Assembly (NCBI GenBank): GCA_003290165.1 | Contig: QNQO01006214.1 | Location: forward strand, 1 to 64,000 | Reading direction: 5' to 3' | Length of the DNA stretch: 64,000 nucleotides | Origin: Berberis thunbergii | Taxonomy: Eukaryota; Streptophyta; Magnoliopsida; Ranunculales; Berberidaceae | In this document: piece by piece, positions 24,273-36,022 of the stretch | Layout of the letters: each line of letters starts with the position of its first letter | Position numbering within the stretch: the stretch's first letter is position 1 | Program-made: the position numbers and the translations under genes | Notes under the pieces: model-generated | What the model saw: the letters and a program-made list of their open reading frames with translations, nothing else | Database searches by the model: none | Told to the model about the DNA's origin: nothing

Positions 24273-24359
24273 GAGGTGTTGGGTTCACGTGCCAAACACT
24301 CTCCCTATGGCACGTGCCTGGGAGGGTCCGGACCACGGGCGAGCCGTGTAGAATTGTTC
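24273..24359 (-). repeat. Pack-MULE right TIR
   Basis: Inverted copy of 23295-23381. It ends ...GAATTGTTC at 24359, directly followed by the right target-site duplication copy. Confidence 0.88.
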
Positions 24360-24368
24360 CATTATTTT

Positions 24369-26055
24369 AGATTAGGGTATTTTCGTTCCATTTTATTAGA
24401 AGAATCATAAGGGAAATTATTATTGCTAAATATCATGTACTGTATACTCCCGCCACAATCCCCACCTTCACCCTCAAGATAAAAATATATATGATAAACT
24501 TTAAGATTATATTTAGTCAAAATTTGAATCAGTTGGGGAAAAAATTAATCACAAAGAGCGAGTTCTTTCCCAAACTTTGAATTCACCAAAACATGACATT
24601 CTGAGTTTTTTTTGCTTAAATGTGCATTAAGATGTCATCTCATTTTTGTTCTTAGTATGATCGGCCCGTCTTATTTATTTGAAAATATTAACAACATGAA
24701 ATACATTATATATATTTATAATAAATATATAACTTTTAACGTATGTATTGATTATTAATTTCATTGCAAAAATCTTCAAAAATGCACTCAACAACATAAA
24801 CTTTGTTAAAATCCGACAACTAAGTAGATAGTTATGACAATTTTAATTTTGAAAAAAAATACAAAATTTTCTCTCTCTGCCACATGTATATTTCACCAAA
24901 TTTTTCACAAAATTTTCATTTTATTTGCCCATATACATGTGTTATATTTACAAACATGTTATTATAGAGAATGAATCTCAACCCTCAATAACTTCCGCAA
25001 CTTTCAATTTTAACCATCTTTTATCTCTAAATCCTTATGCATAGTGAAACACCTAGCTGATTTGTAAGATAGATTATGATGAAAAATATGATTTTTTTTT
25101 ATATTAAAGTACTCGAAAAATGATAAATTTACCCGATAATGAGTTTAATAAAAGTCTATTCCCACTTATTGTTTAAAGTAATGGTTTGTGATTACGGAAA
25201 AATTTGCCTTCTTGTAACAAATTAGGCTTTTAAAGTAGACGACAACTTAATGCACATTATGTTTGAGAGAATAGTATATTTGGGTTGTTGCTAATGTAAT
25301 GAAAGTTAATATGTGCATTGTCTATTTGATTTGTCACACTAGGTTTGTCTTTGGGACAATATACCCAATAGTTAAGATTGAATTTCAATTTAAAGATCCG
25401 ACAATATATGTCTACAATATAAGTTTAACCACCCATTTTCTTTTGTGAGCATTGATAGATTCTCTTTAGAGGGCAAAGAACACTGCCAAACTCTTTCACA
25501 TTGCAATCTCTTATTTCTTACCCGACAAGGAGTCTTATTCACTTTCTTCTATTATACCATTTTGTTTTTTTTTTTTTTGGGGGGGGGGGGGGGGGGGTGG
25601 GGGGTGAAACAAAATGATGATACCCATCGACAAAACACTCAACTCAAAGGCAAATCTTTAGTTTTGCTAAAACCCTACTCTAAAACAACGATGGTTATTA
25701 TTATACATGTTATAAAGTCATAGATTATACGGTAGTTCAAAATGATAAACTTGAGCATATAAGCTCCATCAAAGTCTATCATATAGGAGCCAATAGGGTA
25801 TAAGATTAACTAGTAGGTTTGTAACGAATTGTATCACAAGTTTAGGGTTTGAACCCTGCTGGCGGTATTTGGGGTGAGAATGGTTAAGGGATGAAAACAA
25901 AGTCTAAAGTAGGAGTTGGATCATCATCTATAGTAGGTTCTTGATATAGGAAGTCTCTTGACATCTTTTCAATTTCAAGGTGTGTGTCATGTAATTCTAC
26001 ATAGTTGTCAGTTTGAAGCACCATGGGTTAAAACCTAAATACTAAAAAGAAAAAA
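24369..26055. other. AT-rich intergenic DNA
   Basis: No gene recognised. AT-rich with many short A and T runs. It holds a T14-G19 homopolymer pair near 25565-25597. A pol III box-B-like word (ggtttgaaccc) is at about 25847 without a convincing partner box A. Confidence 0.35.
25565..25604 (+). repeat. T14 followed by G19 homopolymer tract
   Basis: T run 25565-25578, G run 25579-25597, then T and a G6 run. Such a long G run is rare in plant DNA and its length should be treated as unreliable. Confidence 0.8.
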
Positions 26056-26205
26056 ATGTGTGAAAATGGGTCCATTCTGATACAAGAGTATCCTCATTTG
26101 GGAACTTGGGGTTCGCCTCGACACAAGGTTCGAGTTACCCGATTAGCAAGTGGGTTTCAGGGAGTGCCCCGAAAGATTTACAAAATTAAAAAAAAAAAAA
26201 AAAAA
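26056..26205 (+). mobile_element. Possible SINE remnant (low confidence)
   Basis: The stretch contains a box-B-like word (aaggttcgagttacccg near 26125) and ends in an A17 tail (about 26189-26205). Box A is not clear and no TSD was found, so this is only a suggestion. Confidence 0.2.
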
Positions 26206-26324
26206 CTTCTAATTCAGAATTTTGTTGGAAACATGAGAGATGAAAGTTCTCATTGCTAGACAAGAAAAGCGAAATGGGAATCACTTTCCTATTAGGAGTA
26301 GGCTTCCTTATTTGGTTTGGAATT

Positions 26325-26955
26325 ATTTAGCTTATATATTGGATTTTTGTATATGGATTTAAAAATCCAAGAATTAACCTCTCGAGAGTTTGTTATTGAG
26401 TTGTTTAATAAACAAATTGTCTTTTTCTTCTCTTTTATTATTTATGCATATACTTTGAATCGGTTGCGTAACACTTTCTCTAATTTCCTTAGATGTTTTA
26501 GCATCTATTTGTCTTGAGAAAAAAGTATTGTAGTCTTTAAAAGTGCATAAATCACCCTTTCAATTTTTATCCAAATCTCATTCTAGAATAGACATAATTA
26601 ATAATTCTCAGTTAATCCTTGTATGGCGAGCTTATCACTTATTTAGCCTATGTATTGGATCTTTGTATGTGGGTTTAAGAATCCGAGAAATTAACCTCTC
26701 AAGAGTTTGCTATGAGTTAGTTAATAAACAAATTGTCTTCTTCTTATCTTTTATTGTTTATGCATATACTATGAATCAGTTGCTTAAAACCTTCTCTAAT
26801 TTCCCTAGATGTTTTAGCACCCATTTGTTTTGACAAAGAATATTGTATCTTTAAAAGTGCATAGATCACACTTTCAATTTTTATCCAAATCTCATTCTAA
26901 AATATACATAATCAACAATTCTCAGTTGATCCTTGCATGGTCAGTTTCTCACTTA
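26325..26955. repeat. Direct tandem duplication, 316-bp period
   Basis: The phrase ttaataaacaaattgtctt starts at 26405 and 26721. Both copies share the segments around ttatgcatatact, tttccctagatgttttagca and tttttatccaaatctcattc. They are about 85-90% identical by eye. Neither copy encodes a recognised protein. Confidence 0.85.
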
Positions 26956-27559
26956 CTATTGGCTTCATCGATAAAATTATGGTGTGTACCTAAACTTATA
27001 AAATAAAAAAAATCACAATTGATGGTATCATAGGCTTTGGAGAAGTTAAATTCATCGACTATGTCAGGCTTTAGTTTTCATTCTTCACTCTAGCATCAAT
27101 AAACTCGTTAGCTATGAGTGGCCTATTAATAAGTTGTTTCCCTTCGACTCTTGTTGTCTAATAAAGGGATACTAGCAAGGTGTTTGTGAGATAGAATAAA
27201 TAATGTCATCATACCTCATGAAGTCCACCACCTCGAAAAGTCTTTCTGCTTCCACCACGCAAACACACTAGGCCTTCATTAAATTACCTACATACCATAT
27301 TACCTATATGACAAAGAGACAACTTTCATTTAACAAGTTTTGGAAAAACATCGAGTCTCCAATTCTCTCGAAAAATGATTTATGATTTTATCTGAGAGAT
27401 ATAGAAGAGAAAACCTTATTGGTTGTATGATATGGCTTGTTTGATCTCTCAACTCACTTTTTTCTTTGTTTATTTGCTTAATTACCAATTTAGTGTTCAA
27501 GACCACATATGAAGGTTTTATTTTGTCTAGTTTGAAAGTGCAGTTGTAACACTAAAGTT
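26956..27559. other. Intergenic, no gene recognised
   Basis: AT-rich sequence between the 316-bp duplication and the inverted-repeat element. No coding or RNA feature could be supported. Confidence 0.3.
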
Positions 27560-30500
27560 CCACTGACGAGTGTCCTAAGATATGATGAGCAAGACTAGAG
27601 GGGATGAATAGTCTCTATTTGAAAAAAAAATTCTTTGAAAAACTTTTGCAGAAGAATGCAAAGTTTAGTAGACTATTTGAACATTTTGTATAAATTTTGT
27701 ATTCAAGATAATCTCATAGTCCTTAGTACCAATAAAACAATCAAAAATAGGGAAAAAAAATGAAATGGTTCACTTCTAGGTTTATGTGGTCTCACAATTC
27801 TTGGAATCCAAAACACAATTTTAAAGAAACACTTTTGCAAAGTAGATCCAAGACTTGATGTGTAAACCAAGCGAGCTAAACTATGATTTGTAAAAAACAA
27901 TATAACTTAAAATGTGTAATATGAGATATCAAAGACAGTAAGATAAACATGCATGCATAACAATGTAAAAATAAGATAAAAGACAATGCCACACACCAAT
28001 ATAACGAGGTTCACCTAAGTCAGGGTTTGACTGGCCTCGACTAGTTACTTCCTTGGGGGAAAGGGCTCGCATGCCTCAAGCTTCTATTATCTTGATTAAA
28101 AAAGAACATTTCAAATAACGTTCCACAACCTTGCTTAGTCAAGTCGTCGTGCTCTTCTGATACTTACCTACACGAATCTAGTATTCCATTTCGTGAGACT
28201 TATGAATACCTTGGCGGTCGCGTGAGATGCACCACAACCAAGTCTTATGGATGTGTGTTTGGGATTTCGGAGATACCACCTGATCTAATGTTCGTGCTTT
28301 GCGAAACTTGTTGAATGGGAAATGATCATATAATTATGGAATGCGATACAACCAAGCCTTACCACTTGCTTGGGACCTTCTGATACTTGTAGGAATCCAC
28401 TCCACAGATTCGAGAACATACATGGAGTTGGTTAATTTAGGCAAGCTAACATTCAAAGAGGTTTGTCCAAGGATGTCTCTCAAATAGACAGCTAAAATAA
28501 AGTTTAAGCTCGACTCTATAATAGAAGTGAGGTTCACCCTTACAAGTATGAAAATTTAGGGTAACAAAGGAATGCTTATCTCTAAAGGCGCCTTTAGATA
28601 TCAAACAATAAGTTGTTTAGTCTAGGTTAAACACTCTACTTGAGCTCTAGGTCACTATTTTCTTTTTAAGCTCACTCAAAGATAGTATAGAGAGATTAAA
28701 AGATTTCATCTTGAATAATTGGGAGAAACTTGGTCCTATTATTGCTGGATTTGCTACACTTGAATAGTTTTTAACAGGTTTATCTTGAACTCCAAAAGTT
28801 GATAAAGGTAAATAAGGATGCAACTATGTATACACTGATCCTAAAGGGGTGAAGTCGATTTTCAAACACGCTTTTCAGAACGACTAGTTTCAAAATGACT
28901 TTTTTTATCAGAACGGTCGCCTGTTGATATTGACACTTCAGGGGTGACGTTGACTTTGCTCTGCCCAGATAGTTTTTTTTTTAAACATAAGTTTTCTCTT
29001 GATCACATGTCATTGTACTTGACAACAATATCTCCTTTAAGCACATGAGCATGTCCAAAGTTATGAAATATTTAAGAAAATATACATTCTCATGTGAGAG
29101 GGTAAACCAAATTCAAATTTGAAGTTTGGCTCCCATACATTTTTAACTCCAAATTGTTTTTTTGGCTTTTCATTTGAAATATGTTCATTGATAAGCTATT
29201 TTTGCATTGTCTTCAAATGTTGGTTCACCTTCTTGGACTTCAACCATTTTGAACTTGTCTTCTTGAAGATTTCACATTGTTTGACTGGTCTTCATATCTT
29301 TGACTTTGGTATCTTAAATTGACTTCATCCTTGATTGACTTTGGTTTTGACTTTAATTAGCACGTGATTTGATTTCATCTTCTTGCATTGTCGCCTTTGG
29401 TTTAGTCTTTACGATTACATTTAAATGATCTAATTTTATCACTCACACACAAACTAGTATATATGACTTTATAATTTAGTCAATATAATTTTACAATAAC
29501 TCTTCGGTAAACCTATTTTGGTTTTACAAAGTTGACCAATAATGTTTTGGTACTAATTCACAAATAACATTTCATAGTCATATGTTGTTTTGATTCAATC
29601 GAGGTTGGTTTCTTGTTCATTAATGATGTATGTTTGATCATCTCTTTTTGTATCTCAAGGACTAATATTAAACTTTAGCAGACAAAGTGATTTACCATAT
29701 AATGTAATTGATTAGGAAACTTTGCCATAATTTTCGATAGTCTAGAGTCTTCGCTAAGCAATGAAATAATTTTCTAGCTTGAGAGAATCATTTTGGAGTA
29801 TTTGTGAGAGCACGAAGGTTCAAAATGAGAATGCTCCCTTCTCACAACAACTTTCATATTTGTAAGGGTGAAAGATCTCATTTCTAAAGTTTATAAAGAA
29901 GTGGGATATAAAGCTCAAACCTTTTCTAATCCATCTATTTGAGACATTTGTAGAAAACAAATATCAAGTATTGTCCATCACATATCAAAGTTCTATTGTG
30001 GACGGGTTTGGCTGTGCGAGGTTGTGATTGTATTTTTGAATGGGGAACTCTCATTAAAGCAAACTTTGGATTTTAATTTGTGGAAATATATTTTAATATT
30101 ATCTTCTTTTTTTTCTTTACTTTACTTGTTTATGTTTGTTGATTCATTGCTTGTGATTTAATTTTATTTCTTCAACTTGCATACTTTAGTGATATTTGAG
30201 GGTTTTCAAAATGAACCTTGCCCAATTTTTATTTACTCAAACCAGATATAAGTTTAAAGTGGTTTAAAATCAACCCATTAGATCCAAGTCTTGTGACCTA
30301 GAGTTGACCTTAATGTTTTCATACTCTAGGATTTCTTGCACATTTGCTTTCATTTTTGCCAAACCATTTTTTTGAAGTGTTTTAACTGGTGTTTGACTTA
30401 AAGAGAAGTCATTACTTATAGTCAACTCCTCGAGAGTTGCAACATTGTTCCTTGGAGTGTTTGTGAGACTATTTGATTCAAACATTCTTCCACAAAGTTT

Positions 30501-30575
30501 CTCAAAGGTCAGACGATGTTAAAAAATAGACTATTCACCCCCTTCTAGTCCTTCTCATTGGAGCTTACCACATTT
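27560..30575. mobile_element. Putative ~3-kb inverted-repeat element
   Basis: The left end (about 27570-27610, core gactagaggggatgaatagt) and the reverse complement of the right end (about 30515-30560, core gactagaagggggtgaatag) match, flanked by further similar words (aaactttgcagaagaatg-like on both sides). This suggests degenerate TIRs of roughly 110 bp enclosing non-coding DNA with only short open frames. TSDs were not identified, and the element class is unknown; a non-autonomous DNA transposon is the simplest guess. Confidence 0.4.
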
Positions 30576-31013
30576 TTAAAGGCATGCAAAAATGCATCCG
30601 TGAAACTCAAGAACCTGAGAAAGCTGAAAATAGAAGCCTCGAACCTGATCCTACATGCTAGTATAATCGCGTTATCTCGAAACTGGGAATAAATAGAATT
30701 GATAAGCAAAACTGTCAAATTGATAGGAACAAAACTCAAAAGGTCCATGACTAGAATGGAGACCTGACTCGAATGGAGATCAAGCTGAGACATTTATGTG
30801 GCTTCGACAGCAAGGTTCAAGATAACTTGAGGATGGATAGATCGACCAAGCATGACTTTACAAGTGATATAGGACTGATATTGAGTCATGCTAAAAGGAT
30901 CTTGGTCCAAGCAAAAAATGGTACCAGAGCAAGATGTGATGGTTGGTACTAACGATGATGACTTGTCCCTATCAATGAGGTATGAACATAAATCTTGTCC
31001 ATGAGGACACCCG
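30576..31013. other. Intergenic, no gene recognised
   Basis: Moderately GC sequence with words such as gagatcaagctgagacatt that recall gag-like coding DNA, but no frame stays open long enough to support a call. Confidence 0.25.
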
Positions 31014-31135
31014 AATCACCAAGAAAATCCTAGTCATCATAATCGCCGTGATAATTTTTTTTTTTTAGCATTTGCAATTGTCAAATCAAAACAATATAAT
31101 GCAATTGTCAAATTCCAACATTTTTCCAAGATCAT
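31014..31135. repeat. Host ~120-bp direct repeat, left copy
   Basis: Matches 38473-38590 from aatcaccaagaaaa through caatataatgcaattgtcaa to ccaagatcat. About 10% divergence. The gypsy element is inserted exactly at its right end, between this copy and the second one. Confidence 0.8.
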
Positions 31136-31687
31136 TGATGCGTCCAAAAACTGTCTTCCTATGAGTTTGACCTGCAAAACCACTGTTAGACTGCCAAGGA
31201 TGACATTTTTGGTGGTCGAAGGCACTCCGATGCTTAAGTCAGTAACTATGTTGGAAGAAGGAAGTAAATCTTGACAAAACTCAGTTAACGTTGCATATCT
31301 TTGTCAAATGTTCGTTTTACCTTTTACAATGGGCGTAGTTAACTCTCTGCGTGACTTAAGCATGCGAGGCGCAATGGGAGGAGATGTTTATGTGGAGATG
31401 CATTCATGGAGGTGTAGGTCTCTCCATGGCTCTTTCTTAGTGCAATATTATTCTTCTTTTATGAGAGAACGTGTAACGCGCTAGGATTTTGGCTTTGATT
31501 CGTCTGGGCCTGGATTCAGATCATGTTTATGCCTCCTTAGAAGTGGGCCTAGTCCGAGCCTCTATAATTGACCTCAATCCCTCTGGACTTTATGAGTTAG
31601 CCCAGTAGGTCGGACGTTTTATTCTCGTGATGGGGCTTCATGCCACGTGTATAGTTGAGATGATTAATCTATTTCGATGTATCATCA
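31136..31687 (-). repeat. 3' LTR of the Tat-like element
   Basis: 552 bp, starting TGATG and ending CATCA (5-bp terminal inverted repeats). It is clearly homologous to 37863-38454 but differs by many substitutions and a ~40-bp indel near 31370, so the insertion is old. Purine-rich minus-strand sequence (aagggagag) next to its inner edge may be the polypurine tract. Confidence 0.88.
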
Positions 31688-32022
31688 GCTACTCTCCCTT
31701 AGTTAGTGGGCATGTTGACGTGGCCACTAACTTTGGTGACGGTTTGCCTTTCAATTTCATCATTACCTTGTATTTAATGATGTCAGTTGGTTTTTGCGAG
31801 TTGGTGTCTCGATCATTTACTTGCACGTTCGTCTTTCGCGCACATTTTGGGTTTTCTTGTAGCCATCATATCTCGCACGCTATCCAATGAGCCATTTCTT
31901 CATTGCTTGGCTCTACAAAAGAAATGTGACGAGTAAATTTTCCCTTTTCACGCTTCCTTTGAATTTAGGTTTTGTTTTCTTTTTCATTCTATTCATCTTC
32001 ATTGCTTCTTCGTACTTCAACG

Positions 32023-34475
32023 ATGTCTGTTGGTGACAAGTTAAGTGGTAAGTCGCTAGCCCTGTGTGAGGCTCACTACTATCCTAACAGAGCTTCTCAG
32101 TCGGCGTTGGAAACCCTTCGTTCTGATTATAATCTCTCGCCTAACCTTGAGATTGTTCTGCCCATACAGAGCGATAGCCCTTGTAACCCGAAAGCTAGAT
32201 ACATCGCATTGTACTCGTGCATGTTCTCCTCTGGCTTACGATTCCCTGTTCAGAGTTGTTCTAGGTGTATCTGAAATTTTTTTGGCATTCCCCTTGCCCA
32301 AATGGGCCCTAATGGTTGGAAGGTGATGGTTTCGTTTTACATGAGGGCTATGTTGTTTGGTATTCCCTTAACCGCTAAGATTTTGCATTCGGTGGTCAGT
32401 CTGTTGGTGTACAGGGAGATCTGCTTCCTTCACTCCCCTGATTGTTTTGAGAATCTTAGTGATGACATTTGTGACTGGTCACGGTCTTGGTTCTATGCTT
32501 CCGTGAATTCTGGCTACTTCCAATTGCGAGATCATTTAATTTTTTGATCATTCCGAGTTCTCAATAGGCGGAAGGATATTCTTTTATCTGCTGAGGAGCA
32601 GAAGATCAGTGAGCGATTATCTAAGCTTCATTGTTTTCCCGTGGAGGCATTTCTTTCTGATGGTATCCAGGAACGTTGTGGTTTATACACTATGAGTGAA
32701 GCAGATCGAGCTTTGTTTACTGAATCTCGTGCTAAGGCCCATGTCGCCCGTGTTGCACATGTTCGCGTTAGTGATGCTAGCATTGATTGGAAAGTGAGTT
32801 TGGTCCGAGATGTTACGGATCTTGATGCTCATGTTGTTATTTCCGCTCCTGCTTCGCGAAAGAGAAAACTTGTGAAGTCTACGAGTCCATCAAGGCGATT
32901 GTCCGTGGATCCCGATCATGTCCCGAGGAAGAAACGACTTTCAAATCGTAGTTCTGCTCGGTCTATGGCTCATCAGAGTTCTTTTTGAGATATTGTTTCT
33001 CTCCCGGGTCCTGCCCGTGATGATGCTACAAAGGAAGATCGTGAATCTTTTGAGGATCCGGAGGATGAGAAACTGAGGCTCGTATTGAAAAGGAGTGAGA
33101 AAACGACTACTCGTCCATTAGATGCCGATGAGAAGAAGCTTTTGTCTGCCTATGGTGTTTTGGATATTGTTGAGTTGTCTAACGATGACCCTCGGGTCAT
33201 TGATGAAAAAATGCTCCAGTTGGCAATGAAGCAGTCTAAAGATATTGCTGGCGATCAGCGTTTCAAGGATCATTCCCCCTTCTCCTTCCATTGTTATCAG
33301 CGAAGCAGCCGGGTTTCTAGTTTCCTTTTCCATCGATTGGCAGGTTTCTCCCATTTTGCCACTATTTTCAGTCCTTCCCTTGCCGTGGATGTTTCTCCAT
33401 CGTGGCTTCTATGATCGTTACTGTTATTCTATCTGTTTTCCCGCTGTCGGAGGTGATTCTTTGGTGCTTCCGGATCCTCGCGTCCTCCATCCACGGATTA
33501 GTTGGATTGAGCCTGGGCCAAAGGATATTTGTATCAAGTCTGATGGCGAGTTCTATTGGTTTACCCATCTTGATGTGCAGGAGTGCACGTAGACTGGTAA
33601 ATGAATGGTATAGGCAGTTGTTGGAGAGGCCTTCGATGTTTGTGCTTGACCCGTTTGATCATATTGACCATGGTCTTGAGCAGATAATGGGCGAGATGAA
33701 TCATCTTTCTTACGTGGGGGTAATGGGCTCGGTTTATCGAGCTGGTTGTGATCATGTGGCTGTTTTGGAGAGGAGGTTTGCAGCGCTATTTATGGTATTT
33801 TCTCATGTCCTTTCCCAATTTGATTTGTTGAAAATGCAATGTGCGCCTTGGAGAAAATTGTCACAACTATTATGGAATCTTTGAAAAATGCGAAGAATTT
33901 ACGGGATAAGTCTGTTGTTGATCTCGGTTCCTTGAAAGCTAAGCTAGATGAGGTTTGTGCCCGTCTTTGAGATGTGGAAAAATAATTATCCGTTGAGAAA
34001 GCAATTTTCGATGAAGCTTCTAGTTTTGGATTGGAACAGTCCCTTATGTGTGACGCTGCTGAGGGGCGAGTGGAACAAATAGCTGTTGCGCTTGGTAATG
34101 TCAAGGCAAATGCTTCCGGTATGCTCTTCACTGCTGAAAGGCAGCTTGCCATGGCCAAAAGTGCTCGCTTCTGCTAAGGATAGGCTTCGCATAATTGAAG
34201 CTGAAGATTGGAAGCGAGTTGTTGATGGGTGGATTGAACTTCTTGATTATATCGAAGGGCTCGACGAAGACTTGTCTAAGTATCGTCACTTGGTTCGTGA
34301 AGCGTTTGAAGATGATGATGCCGAGGAACCTGCTCCAGTAGCACCATCAAGTATTTCGAAGCCGTTGATGCTCCTTTTTCCTGAAAATATTTCTTTTCCG
34401 GTTCCAACTTATGTTGATCCTGTCGTTGTTTCGTCTCCTACTTCTTTATCACCTTCTCCTGATGTACATGAGTAG
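32023..34475 (+). pseudogene. Antisense ORF of Tat-like element (PF04195-like), broken
   Basis: Frames on the plus strand, antisense to gag, form one decayed protein. The first part, MSVGDKLSGKSLALCEAHYY then SALETLRSDYNLSPNLEIVL and SSGLRFPV, followed in a shifted frame by QMGPNGWKVMVSF, resembles the plant 'putative gypsy type transposon' family (PF04195), whose mark is a GLR-P...PNAW signature. The second part is charged and coiled-coil-like (about 33900-34300), ending in a Pro/Ser-rich tail with a stop at 34473-34475. Several frameshifts and an early stop near 32270 break it. Extra antisense ORFs near the 3' LTR are known from Tat elements; the function is unknown. Confidence 0.6.
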
Positions 34476-34746
34476 TGTTTATCAATAAAGATCAACTTTT
34501 GTTTTTTTTTTTTGTAACTGTCGTGGTTTTTGTGTCAAGTTATTTTATAACTTCCTTCGTGCTTGCTGCTTGTTCAGTGGTTGGTTGTTGTTGTTCTTTC
34601 TGATTTATTTGTAAAGGATTGCTTTCGCCTGTACCTTTTCGGATTGTATTGACCCGTTCCCTTAGCTCTGACTTTTTGTATGTTTTTTAGAGTCCTTTTG
34701 TTACTCCGATACTCTGTTCGACCAAAGGTCTGTTGATTTGGGCGTT

Positions 34747-35250
34747 TAACATTTTCTTCATTAGTTAGATATTTCGGTCGATTTGAAGTTTTTATGCTTA
34801 GGTGACCTGGGTGTCCGACCTTTACTTTGTTAGTTTGACATCTCGGTCGATTCGAAGTTTTTTGTGTTTTAGGTAACTCAGATGTCCAACCTTTACTTCG
34901 TTAGTTTGACATCTCAATCAATTCAAAGTTTTTTTGTATTTAGGTGACTCAGGTGTCCAACCTTTACTTCGTTAGTTCAACATCTCAGTCGATTCAAAGT
35001 TTTTTGTGTTTAGGTGACTCGGGTGTCACACCTTTACTTTGTTAGTTCGAGTCGATTCAAAGTTTTTTGTGTTTAGGCTACTTGGGTGTCCAACCTTTAC
35101 TTCATTAGTTTGACATCTTGGTCGATTTGAAGTTTTTGTGTTTAGGTGATTTGGGTGTCCAACCTTTCCTTCATTAGTTCGGCATCTCGGTTGATTCGAA
35201 GTTTTTTGTGTTTAGGTGACTCGGGTGTCCAACCTTTACTTCGTGGTTGA
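34747..35250. repeat. Tandem array, about 8 copies of a ~62-bp unit
   Basis: Each unit contains gattcgaagttttttgtgt, taggtgactcgggtgtcc and aacctttacttcgttagtt. Copies differ by C-to-T and G-to-A type changes. The array lies between the TRIM and the antisense ORF; arrays in this part of Tat elements are common. Confidence 0.88.
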
Positions 35251-35671
35251 TCAAAACAAAAGTTTTGTGTGTCCGACTTTTATTGTCTGATGGCCTTGTA
35301 CGACCAGTTTATTGACTTGTTTAATTTGCTATCAGCGCGGAAATTTGGAGTCCCTGAATTCGTAATCTTTATTGATGTTTCCTTGAATATTTCATCAATT
35401 TCGACCATTAAGGCTCTTATACTGGTTCGAAGTATGGTTTTCTTTGTTTTTTTTCGTTTGTTGTTATCCTTTGTATTGGAGGCTGGAACTTTTGTCGCTT
35501 TGTTTTCCTTTGCTTTTTCCTCGCATGTTGTTTAGTGGTTCGATTCAAGCTTGCAACTATTGATGAGTTCTTTTTATTTGTACGGATCAGATGATGCAAC
35601 TTTTTCATGTTTTATGAAGTGCCTCATTGGTACCTTTGTTTCGATATAGATCGGTTCAAGTGAGGGGCTTG

Positions 35672-35905
35672 TGTGAGACCCTAAGTGGGCGGACCTGAGG
35701 TGAGGGTGAGGGTTGGAGCCCAACAGGCAGGGAGAGGTTGGATGAGCTACAAGGGGAATCATAGTCCCACATCGCCTGGGTGCGGGATGGTTATGTGCTA
35801 TATATGTGCGAGGTTGGATCCCCATTGTAAGAGGCCTTTTAAAGCCATGCGGGCCGGTTGGGCCTAAAGCGGACAATATCTTACTGTGCGAATCGAGTCG
35901 TTACA
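35672..35905 (+). repeat. TRIM 5' LTR
   Basis: 234 bp, about ten differences from the 3' LTR by eye (roughly 95-96% identity). Confidence 0.93.
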
Positions 35906-35908
35906 GAA

Positions 35909-35920
35909 TGGTATCAGAGC
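35909..35920 (+). promoter_or_regulatory. TRIM primer-binding site (tRNA-iMet)
   Basis: TGGTATCAGAGC is complementary to the 3' end of plant initiator tRNA-Met and starts 3 nt after the 5' LTR. Confidence 0.92.
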
Positions 35921-36009
35921 CTGACCCAGCCGGAAGTGTGCCACGTGGAGGTGGGCCCTCGGGCAACGTGGACGTTGTGCCTGTGTGGCCAACGAGGACG
36001 TTGGGCCTT

Positions 36010-36021
36010 AAGGGGGGTGGA
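36010..36021 (+). promoter_or_regulatory. TRIM polypurine tract
   Basis: AAGGGGGGTGGA ends 1 nt before the 3' LTR and would prime plus-strand synthesis. Confidence 0.85.
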
Positions 36022-36022
36022 T

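Larger units (their letters stand above)
23295..24359. mobile_element. Pack-MULE, 1,065 bp, carrying type-B ARR fragment
   Basis: The two ends are inverted repeats that begin GAACAATTCTACACGG and match for about 82-87 bp with only two or three mismatches. The flanks are a 9-bp target-site duplication with one mismatch: CATTATATT at 23286-23294 and CATTATTTT at 24360-24368. Nine-bp duplications with long TIRs are the hallmark of Mutator-like elements. No transposase is present. The interior holds a 5' UTR-like stretch, exon 1 and part of intron 1 of a type-B response regulator gene, and a second possible captured piece (about 24170-24270). That makes it a non-autonomous Pack-MULE. Confidence 0.88.

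Noticed and set aside
23681..24351. A functional type-B response regulator gene
   Set aside because: Only exon 1 is present, inside a TIR-bounded element with a 9-bp TSD; no later exons follow in the next 7 kb.
25800..25870. tRNA gene around ggtttgaaccc
   Set aside because: No cloverleaf stems or convincing box A could be found around the box-B-like word.
34747..35250. CRISPR-like array
   Set aside because: Contiguous diverging 62-bp units without unique spacers, in plant retroelement DNA.
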